Below, one piece after another: positions 52,683 through 59,168 of a stretch of DNA of 64,000 bases. The position numbers and the translations under genes are program-made. Each line of letters opens with the position of its first letter. Position 1 is the stretch's first letter. The DNA is from Comamonas suwonensis (lineage in GTDB: Bacteria > Pseudomonadota > Gammaproteobacteria > Burkholderiales > Burkholderiaceae_C). The stretch lies in contig NZ_JABBCQ020000012.1 of NCBI RefSeq assembly GCF_012844455.2, positions 62,001-126,000 on the forward strand, in the 5' to 3' direction. A model generated the notes under the pieces. That model was not told the DNA's origin. It saw only the letters and a list, made by a program, of their open reading frames with translations, and made no database searches.

Positions 52683-53942
52683 ATGAGCAAGCGCCTTTTC
52701 CCATCCCCAGTTCTTTCTCAGGAGTCTGGCCGCAGAGACTTTCTGCGCGTTGCAGGCGGTGCCGCACTCTATGGGGCATTAGGTCACCACGGCGTCTGGG
52801 CTGCGGGCTCGGATGTCCCCGAGAAGAAGGAAGTCAAGATTGGCTTTATCCCGCTGACGGATTGCGCCAGCGTGGTCATGGCGTCGGTGCTGGGTTTCGA
52901 TCAGAAATACGGCGTGAAGATCGTCCCCAGCAAGGAAGCGAGCTGGGCCAGCGTGCGCGACAAAATGGTCAATGGCGAGCTGGACTTTGCCCATGTGCTG
53001 TACGGACTGGTCTACGGCCTGCATCTGGGCATTGGTGGCCCCAAAAAAGACATGGCGGTGCTGATGAACCTGAACAACAACGGTCAGGCCATCACCCTGT
53101 CCAAAGCGCTGGCTGACAAGGGCGCTGTGGATGGCGCAAGCCTCGCCCAAGTGATGGCCAAGGAAAAGCGCGAATACACGTTTGCAAGCACCTTCCCCAC
53201 CGGCACCCATGCCATGTGGATGCACTACTGGCTGGCGGCGGCAGGCATCAACCCGCTGTCAGGTGCCAAACTGATCACCGTGCCGCCGCCCCAGATGGTG
53301 GCGAATATGCGCGTGGGCAATATGGACGGCTTTTGCGTGGGCGAGCCGTGGAACCATCGCGCCATCATGGACGGCATAGGCATCACGGCCAACACCACGC
53401 AGGACATCTGGAAGGACCACCCCGAAAAAGTGCTGGGCACCACGGGCGACTTTGCCAACAAAAATCCCAACACCTGCCGCGCCGTGATGATGGCGATTCT
53501 GGAGGCTAGCCGCTGGATTGATGCCAGCCTGCAAAACAAGATGAAGATGGCCGAGACCGTGGCCCAGAAGTCGTATATCAACACCAGCGTGGACGCCATC
53601 AATCAGCGCATTCTGGGGCGCTACCAGAACGGTCTGGGCAAGACCTGGGACGACCCCAACCACATGAAGTTCTTCAACGATGGTGCGGTGAACTTCCCTT
53701 ATCTGTCGGATGGCATGTGGTTCCTGACCCAGCACAAGCGCTGGGGCCTGCTCAAGAGTCATCCCGACTATCTGGCCGTGGCCAAGCAGATCAACCGCAT
53801 TGACCTGTACACGCAGGCGGCAAGCCAGCTGAAGGTGAACGTGCCCAAGGATGCCTTGCGCAGCAGCAAGCTGATGGACGGCGTGGTGTGGGATGGCAAG
53901 AACCCCGCCCAGTACGCCGACAGTTTCAAGATCAAGGCCTGA
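52683..53942 (+). CDS. nrtA: Nitrate ABC transporter substrate-binding protein
   Basis: 419 residues. Periplasmic nitrate/nitrite binding protein of the NrtA/CmpA type. Twin-arginine signal: GRRDFLRVAGGAALYGALG around residues 16-34. Body: KIGFIPLTDCASVVMASVLG, VPSKEASWASVRDKMVNGEL, FASTFPTGTHAMWMHYWLA, GFCVGEPWNHRA. The gene starts 40 bp after the leader terminator. Belongs to one transcript with nrtB and nrtD. Confidence 0.93.
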   Translation: MSKRLFPSPVLSQESGRRDFLRVAGGAALYGALGHHGVWAAGSDVPEKKEVKIGFIPLTDCASVVMASVLGFDQKYGVKIVPSKEASWASVRDKMVNGELDFAHVLYGLVYGLHLGIGGPKKDMAVLMNLNNNGQAITLSKALADKGAVDGASLAQVMAKEKREYTFASTFPTGTHAMWMHYWLAAAGINPLSGAKLITVPPPQMVANMRVGNMDGFCVGEPWNHRAIMDGIGITANTTQDIWKDHPEKVLGTTGDFANKNPNTCRAVMMAILEASRWIDASLQNKMKMAETVAQKSYINTSVDAINQRILGRYQNGLGKTWDDPNHMKFFNDGAVNFPYLSDGMWFLTQHKRWGLLKSHPDYLAVAKQINRIDLYTQAASQLKVNVPKDALRSSKLMDGVVWDGKNPAQYADSFKIKA

Positions 53943-53968
53943 GGCCGACACCCCCAAGGAGATTCACC

Positions 53969-54970
53969 ATGGTCAGTGCCGCACTTCCATCCCGTCTTGA
54001 ACTGGATCCTCCCCATGATCCGCAACTGGCCATACAGGCGGCCAACGATGCACGCTTGAATGCTTCCAAAGAGATAGCTGATAGCGCAGAACCTGCAAGG
54101 GTTACAGTGAAAAAAGAATCAAAACCCAAAGCGGCATCTGCTGCAGCCGTTGCGCCCGTTGTGTTTCCACCCAGCCGCTGGCGCCAGCGTGCTGAAGGAC
54201 TGATGGGCTCGGTGCTGCCGCCGCTGCTGGGGCTGGCGCTGCTGGTGGGCTTGTGGTCCATCGTCTCCAGCACCACGGGCCACAGTATTCCCACCCCGGC
54301 AGAGACATGGACGCAGGCGGTCGAGGTTTTTCGCGATCCGTTCTATCGCAACGGCCCCAACGATCAGGGGGTGGGCTGGAACGTGCTGTCGTCGCTGCAG
54401 CGCGTGGCGCTGGGTTTTGGCTTGGCGGCGCTGGTGGGCATTCCGGCAGGCTTTTTGATCGGGCGCTTCAACTTTCTCTCGCGCATGTTCAATCCGCTGA
54501 TCAGCCTGCTGCGTCCCGTGTCGCCGCTGGCCTGGCTGCCGATTGGCCTGCTGGTGTTCAAGGGGGCGAACCCGGCCGCCATCTGGACCATCTTCATCTG
54601 CTCCATCTGGCCCATGGTTATCAACACCGCTGTCGGTGTGCAGCGTGTGCCGCAGGATTACATGAACGTGGCGCGGGTGCTGAACCTCAGCGAATGGAAG
54701 ATTGCCACCACCATCCTCTTTCCCGCCGTGCTGCCCTATATGTTGACGGGCGTGCGCCTGGCCGTGGGCACGGCCTGGCTGGTGATTGTGGCTGCCGAGA
54801 TGCTGACCGGTGGCGTGGGCATTGGCTTCTGGGTCTGGGACGAGTGGAACAACCTCAACGTCAAGAACATCATCATCGCCATCTTCGTGATTGGCATTGT
54901 GGGCCTGTTGCTGGAATGGGCGCTGGTCAAGCTGGCTTCGGCCTTTACGTTTGAAGAGGTGAAGGCTTAA
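53969..54970 (+). CDS. nrtB: Nitrate ABC transporter permease
   Basis: 333 residues. Six-helix BPD_transp_1 permease from about residue 75. Motifs: PTPAETWTQAVEVFRDPFY, LLRPVSPLAWLPIGLLVF, IFICSIWPMVINTAVGVQRV, GVGIGFWVWDEWNNLN. The first 70 residues are an unusually long Ala/Lys-rich N terminus without homologous features, whose DNA resembles the dispersed repeat. AAGGAG lies 8 bp before ATG 53969. 26 bp after nrtA. Confidence 0.93.
   Translation: MVSAALPSRLELDPPHDPQLAIQAANDARLNASKEIADSAEPARVTVKKESKPKAASAAAVAPVVFPPSRWRQRAEGLMGSVLPPLLGLALLVGLWSIVSSTTGHSIPTPAETWTQAVEVFRDPFYRNGPNDQGVGWNVLSSLQRVALGFGLAALVGIPAGFLIGRFNFLSRMFNPLISLLRPVSPLAWLPIGLLVFKGANPAAIWTIFICSIWPMVINTAVGVQRVPQDYMNVARVLNLSEWKIATTILFPAVLPYMLTGVRLAVGTAWLVIVAAEMLTGGVGIGFWVWDEWNNLNVKNIIIAIFVIGIVGLLLEWALVKLASAFTFEEVKA
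54065..54116 (+). repeat. Repeat-like DNA in the nrtB N terminus
   Basis: TCCAAAGAGATAGCTGATAG, CGCAGAACCTGCAAGGGTTA, CAGTGAAAAAA. The pattern is GATAGCTGCTAGCGC and TGCAAGCGCTACAG. Encodes KEIADSAEPARVTVKK. Confidence 0.5.
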
Positions 54971-55050
54971 CCCACCCCTGAGCCGCGCCTTCCGGTGTGT
55001 CACCCCCTCAAGGGGGCGCCACCGGTGGCCCGGCAAAGCCGGCTCCACGC
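54971..55050. repeat. GC-rich hairpin region between nrtB and nrtD
   Basis: CCCCCT-CA-AGGGGG (55003-55016) and CCGGC-AAA-GCCGG (55030-55042) hairpins without T-runs. The string GGCCCGGCAAAGCCGGCTCC (55027-55046) is one I associate with many Comamonadaceae intergenic regions. It interrupts the operon without a terminator. Confidence 0.5.
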
Positions 55051-55077
55051 TGGCCTTGAAAAAACAAGGAGTTCCTC

Positions 55078-55890
55078 ATGCATACCTCTCTCAGCACCAA
55101 GTTCATTGAAATCCAGGATGTCGAGCAGACCTTCAAGACCGCCAAAGGCCTGTTTCCTGCGCTGCGTGACATCCAGCTCAATATCGCAAAGGGCGAGTTT
55201 GTGAGCCTCATCGGCCATTCGGGCTGCGGCAAGTCCACCTTGCTCAATCTGATTGCCGGGCTGACGGTGCCTACCAGTGGTGCACTGCTGTGCGCCAATA
55301 AGGAAATCAAAGGCCCCGGCCCCGAGCGCGCCGTGGTGTTCCAGAACCATTCGCTGCTTCCCTGGCTGACCTGCTGGGGCAATGTGCACCTGGCGGTGGA
55401 GCGTGTCTTTGCCAAGCGCGAAACCAAGGCGCAACTGGCAGCGCGCACTGACGCTGCGCTGGCCATGGTGGGCCTGACGCATGCCGCGCAAAAGCGCCCC
55501 GGCGAAATATCGGGCGGTATGAAGCAGCGCGTGGGCATTGCGCGTGCATTGTCCATGGAGCCGCAAGTGCTGCTGATGGATGAGCCGTTTGGAGCGCTGG
55601 ATGCCTTGACCCGCGCCAAGCTGCAAGATGAGTTACTGGAGATCGTGGCCCGCACCCAAAGTACCGTGGTCATGGTGACCCACGATGTGGACGAGGCCGT
55701 GCTGCTATCCGACAAGATCGTCATGCTGACCAATGGGCCTGCCGCCACCATTGGCGAGGTGTTGCACGTAGAGCTTGCCCGCCCGCGCTGCCGCGTAGAG
55801 CTGGCCGAAGACCTGCAGTACCAGGGCTACCGCAAAGCCGTGATCGACTTTCTCTACACCCGCCAAGGGCATGTGGAGAAGGCGGCCTGA
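55078..55890 (+). CDS. nrtD: Nitrate ABC transporter ATP-binding protein
   Basis: 270 residues. Walker A GHSGCGKST, Q-loop VVFQNHSLLPWLTCW, signature SGGMKQRVGIARAL, Walker B VLLMDEPFGALD, H-loop VTHDVDEAVL. Closest to NrtD/CmpD ATPases of nitrate and bicarbonate transporters; it lacks the extra SBP-like C-terminal domain of NrtC. AAGGAG 6 bp before ATG. Last gene of the nrt operon; a terminator follows. Confidence 0.92.
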   Translation: MHTSLSTKFIEIQDVEQTFKTAKGLFPALRDIQLNIAKGEFVSLIGHSGCGKSTLLNLIAGLTVPTSGALLCANKEIKGPGPERAVVFQNHSLLPWLTCWGNVHLAVERVFAKRETKAQLAARTDAALAMVGLTHAAQKRPGEISGGMKQRVGIARALSMEPQVLLMDEPFGALDALTRAKLQDELLEIVARTQSTVVMVTHDVDEAVLLSDKIVMLTNGPAATIGEVLHVELARPRCRVELAEDLQYQGYRKAVIDFLYTRQGHVEKAA

Positions 55891-55919
55891 GTCTGCTAGG
55901 ACTGCTTTGTCTACTTTCA

Positions 55920-55950
55920 CATGGCGCCTTAGGGCGCCATGTTTGTTTTG
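55920..55950 (+). terminator. Terminator of the nrt operon
   Basis: CATGGCGCC (55920-55928), TTAG, GGCGCCATG (55933-55941), then TTTGTTTTG. Perfect 9-bp stem. Confidence 0.85.
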
Positions 55951-55972
55951 ATGCACTGCCATAAAGCGCGAC

Positions 55973-55989
55973 TGCACGGAAATAGTGCA
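55973..55989. promoter_or_regulatory. NtrC enhancer site upstream of nirB
   Basis: TGCAC-GGAAATA-GTGCA is a perfect 5-7-5 palindrome of the NtrC consensus. It lies about 40 bp upstream of the sigma-54 -24 element. A half-matching second site may start at 55952. Confidence 0.75.
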
Positions 55990-56029
55990 TGTGGGAGGGC
56001 TCCCATGATATTGAGTAGGGCTGGGAAGC

Positions 56030-56045
56030 TGGCACAGCAATTGCA
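56030..56045 (+). promoter_or_regulatory. Sigma-54 promoter of nirBD-nasA-cobA
   Basis: TGGCACAGCAATTGCA: GG 56031-56032, GC 56043-56044, 10 bp between. Fits TGGCACn-N4-TTGCA fully. Start predicted near 56056. Confidence 0.88.
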
Positions 56046-56056
56046 TGTTTCTTGTT

Positions 56057-56121
56057 GTGGCCAAGGTGGGCCACAGGGTGATGGTGCAAGGCTGGACCAG
56101 ATCCCAAAGACAAAGACGTCT
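56057..56121 (+). promoter_or_regulatory. ANTAR target leader of nirB (two hexaloop hairpins)
   Basis: P1: GTGGCC (56057-56062), hexaloop AAGGTG, GGCCAC (56069-56074), perfect 6 bp. P2: AGAC (56108-56111), hexaloop AAAGAC, GTCT (56118-56121). Both loops have A1 and G4. P2 overlaps the 5' arm of the terminator at 56115. Same logic as the nrtA leader, so NasR should antiterminate here too. Confidence 0.85.
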
Positions 56122-56161
56122 GCGCGCTCATGCGAGTCATGAAGCGCGAGGCGTCTTTTTT
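56115..56161 (+). terminator. Regulated leader terminator of nirB
   Basis: GACGTCT (56115-56121) with one bulged G and CGCGCT (56123-56128) pair with AGCGCG (56043+100 = 56143-56148) and AGGCGTC (56149-56155); then T6. It ends 27 bp before the nirB ATG. Confidence 0.88.
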
Positions 56162-56188
56162 GCGTTTTGCAAGCCCACGGGGACTGAG

Positions 56189-58669
56189 ATGAAAAAATCC
56201 AAACTGGTCATGATTGGTAACGGAATGGCAGGTGTGCGCGCTCTGGAAGAGCTGCTGACCATTGCCCCCGACCTGTACGACATCACGGTGTTTGGTGCCG
56301 AGCCACACCCCAACTACAACCGCATTCTGCTGTCTCCGGTGCTGGCGGGCGAGCAGACGCTGGCCGACATCGTGCTCAACGACTGGGCCTGGTACCAGGA
56401 CAACCACATCCTGCTGCATGCGGGCTATACCGTCACGGCGGTGGATCGCGCCCGCCGCACCGTGCATGCCACCAATGCGCAGGGTGAAACCATCAGCGCC
56501 GAGTACGACCGCCTCATCATGGCCACCGGCTCCAATCCCTTCATCCTGCCCATTCCCGGCAAGGATTTGCAAGGTGTGCTGGCCTACCGCGACATTGCCG
56601 ATACCGAAGCCATGATTGAAGCGGCCAAGACGCTCAAGCACGCCGTGGTGATTGGTGGTGGCCTGTTGGGGCTGGAGGCCGCCAATGGTCTGATGAAGCG
56701 CGGCATGCAAGTCACCGTGGTGCATGTGGGCGACTGGTTGATGGAGCGGCAGCTAGACGACCAGGCCGGCCGCATGCTGCAAAAGTCGCTGGCCGAGCGC
56801 GGCATGCAGTTTTGCATGAAGGCGCAGACACAAGAGCTGGTTGGCAACGAGAGTGGCCGCGTGTGCGCTGTGCGCTTCAAGGACGGCAGCGAAGTGCCTG
56901 CCGATCTGGTGGTCATGGCCGTGGGCATTCGCCCCAACACCGAGCTGGCCGAGTCCATGCACCTGCATGTCAATCGTGGCATTGTGGTCAGCGACACGCT
57001 ACAGACCGTGACCGACCCGCGCATCTATGCCGTGGGCGAGTGCGCGGCGCATCGCGGTATTGCCTACGGCCTGGTGGCACCGCTGTTTGAGCAGGGCAAG
57101 GTGCTGGCCAACCATCTGGCCGAGTTCGGCATTGGCCGCTATCTGGGCTCGCTGACATCTACCAAGCTCAAGGTCACGGGCATTGATCTGTTTTCGGCGG
57201 GCGACTTTCAGGGTGGCGGCGATACCGAAGAAATTCTGATGAGCGACCCTTATGCGGGCGTTTATAAAAAGCTGGTCATCAAGGACGACAAGCTGGTGGG
57301 GGCCTGCCTCTACGGCGACACGGTGGACGGCAGCTGGTACTTCAAGCTGCTGCGCGAAGGCCGCAGTGTGGCCGACATTCGCGACAAGCTGATGTTTGGT
57401 GAATCCAATCTGGGCGATACCGGTCACCAGGGCCAGAACAAGGCCGCAGCGCTGGCCGACAGCGACGAGGTTTGCGGCTGCAACGGTGTGACCAAGGGTG
57501 CCATCTGCAAGGCCATCAAGGACAAGGGACTGTTCACGCTGGAAGACGTGCGCAAGCACACCAAGGCCAGTGCCAGCTGCGGCTCGTGCACGGGGCTGGT
57601 CGAGCAGATCATCATGTTCACGGCGGGTGGCGACTACTCCGCATCGCCCAAGACCAAGGCCATGTGTGGCTGCACCGAGCATGGTCATCAAGCGGTTCGC
57701 GATGTGATTCGCACCCACAAGCTGTTGACCACGGATGCGGTGTTTCGTTTTATGGAGTGGCGCACGCCCAACGGCTGTGCATCGTGCCGTCCGGCGGTCA
57801 ACTACTACCTGATCAGTACCTGGCCCAAGGATGCCAAGGACGATCCGCAAAGCCGCTTCATCAATGAACGCAGCCACGCCAATATCCAGAAAGACGGCAC
57901 CTATAGCGTGATTCCGCGCATGTGGGGCGGCGAGACCACAGCCAGTGAGCTGCGCCGCATTGCCGATGTGGTGGACAAGTACGACATTCCTACCGTCAAG
58001 GTCACGGGCGGCCAACGCATCGACTTGCTGGGCGTGAAGAAGGAAGACCTGCAAGGCGTGTGGAACGACATAGGCATGCCATGCGGCCACGCTTATGCCA
58101 AGGCGCTGCGCACCGTCAAAACCTGCGTGGGCAGCGAATGGTGCCGCATGGGCACGCAGGACAGTACCCAGATGGGCAAGGATCTGGAACGCGCCATGTG
58201 GCGCATGTATGCCCCGCACAAGGTGAAGTTCGCCGTCAGCGGCTGCCCGCGCAACTGTGCGGAGTCCGGCATCAAGGACGTGGGCATCATCGGCGTCGAT
58301 TCTGGCTGGGAGATGTATGTGGGCGGCAACGGCGGCATCAAGACCGAGGTGGCGCACTTCTTCGCCAAGCTCAAGACGGCAGAAGAAGTCATGGAGTACA
58401 CGGGTGCCTTCATGCAGCTGTATCGCCTGGAAGGCTGGTACCTGGAGCGCACCGTGCACTACATCAACCGCGTGGGTCTGGATTACGTGAAGAAGCGCAT
58501 TCTGGACGATGCACAAGGCCGCCAGGCGCTGTGGGAAGAGCTGCAGTTTGCGCTGGAAGGCGAGCCCGACCCCTGGTTTGAAACCGGCAAGGCCGCCGTG
58601 GATACGCGCCAGTTCCAGCCCTTAACGGCTGCGCAAACTGTGGCGATAACGGCCAGCGTCAGCGCCTGA
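56189..58669 (+). CDS. nirB: Assimilatory NAD(P)H nitrite reductase, large subunit
   Basis: 826 residues. Reduces nitrite to ammonium in six-electron steps with siroheme and Fe-S. FAD domain: VMIGNGMAGVRALEELL, LIMATGSNP, NAD-binding VVIGGGLLGLEAANGL. The BFD-like 2Fe-2S region has VCGCNGVTKGAI and CGSCTGLVEQI. The siroheme/4Fe-4S core ligands are CVGSEWC (CX5C) and SGCPRNCAES (CX3C). ATG at 56189 fits the leader position and the family start (MKKSKLVMIG). An open frame extends upstream through the leader and is not used. First of four operon genes. Confidence 0.97.
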   Translation: MKKSKLVMIGNGMAGVRALEELLTIAPDLYDITVFGAEPHPNYNRILLSPVLAGEQTLADIVLNDWAWYQDNHILLHAGYTVTAVDRARRTVHATNAQGETISAEYDRLIMATGSNPFILPIPGKDLQGVLAYRDIADTEAMIEAAKTLKHAVVIGGGLLGLEAANGLMKRGMQVTVVHVGDWLMERQLDDQAGRMLQKSLAERGMQFCMKAQTQELVGNESGRVCAVRFKDGSEVPADLVVMAVGIRPNTELAESMHLHVNRGIVVSDTLQTVTDPRIYAVGECAAHRGIAYGLVAPLFEQGKVLANHLAEFGIGRYLGSLTSTKLKVTGIDLFSAGDFQGGGDTEEILMSDPYAGVYKKLVIKDDKLVGACLYGDTVDGSWYFKLLREGRSVADIRDKLMFGESNLGDTGHQGQNKAAALADSDEVCGCNGVTKGAICKAIKDKGLFTLEDVRKHTKASASCGSCTGLVEQIIMFTAGGDYSASPKTKAMCGCTEHGHQAVRDVIRTHKLLTTDAVFRFMEWRTPNGCASCRPAVNYYLISTWPKDAKDDPQSRFINERSHANIQKDGTYSVIPRMWGGETTASELRRIADVVDKYDIPTVKVTGGQRIDLLGVKKEDLQGVWNDIGMPCGHAYAKALRTVKTCVGSEWCRMGTQDSTQMGKDLERAMWRMYAPHKVKFAVSGCPRNCAESGIKDVGIIGVDSGWEMYVGGNGGIKTEVAHFFAKLKTAEEVMEYTGAFMQLYRLEGWYLERTVHYINRVGLDYVKKRILDDAQGRQALWEELQFALEGEPDPWFETGKAAVDTRQFQPLTAAQTVAITASVSA

Positions 58670-58692
58670 TTAAAAGCACCGAGGAGCCTGAA

Positions 58693-59091
58693 ATGAGCGA
58701 ATGGATTTCTATCTGCACGATTGACGACATCCCCGTGCTGGGCGCCCGCCGCGTGGCGCGTGCGCAAGGGTTGGATGTGGCCGTATTCCGCAACGCCGAA
58801 AACGAAGTCTTTGCCCTGCTGGACCGCTGCCCGCACAAGGGCGGGCCGTTGTCGCAAGGCATTGTGTTTGGCCGCAGCGTGGCCTGCCCGTTGCACAACT
58901 GGACGATTGCGTTGAGCAGTGGCGAGGCCACTGCACCCGACGAAGGCTGCACGCCGTACTTCAGCGTACGGGTGGAGGGTTCAGAGGTGCAGCTGCGTGC
59001 CGATGAGCTGGCCAGCCGTGCACTGGAGCAGACACGGCCCCATGCGGGCCCGGCGCACTGCAGCGGCAAACCAGCCTGCGCTGCGGCCTAA
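58693..59091 (+). CDS. nirD: Nitrite reductase small subunit (Rieske type)
   Basis: 132 residues. Rieske-fold partner of NirB. A complete 2Fe-2S motif is present: RCPHKGGPLS and CPLHNWTIAL (C-x-H ... C-x-x-H), whereas in some enterobacterial NirD the ligands are lost. GAGGAG 6-12 bp before ATG. 23 bp after nirB. Confidence 0.94.
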   Translation: MSEWISICTIDDIPVLGARRVARAQGLDVAVFRNAENEVFALLDRCPHKGGPLSQGIVFGRSVACPLHNWTIALSSGEATAPDEGCTPYFSVRVEGSEVQLRADELASRALEQTRPHAGPAHCSGKPACAAA

Positions 59092-59092
59092 G

Positions 59093-59152
59093 TTTTTTTG
59101 CTATAGATGTAATAGCGATTGGCGCTTATTGAATGAGCGCCAGAGCCCAAAA
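59093..59152. repeat. Copy of the palindromic repeat between nirD and nasA
   Basis: GCTATAGATGTAATAGCG, GGCGCT (59121-59126), AGCGCC (59136-59141), AGAGCCCAAAAAC. Clear member of the family, inside the operon, 17 bp before nasA. It does not carry a terminator. Confidence 0.65.
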
Positions 59153-59168
59153 ACACTGAAAGCCTGCC

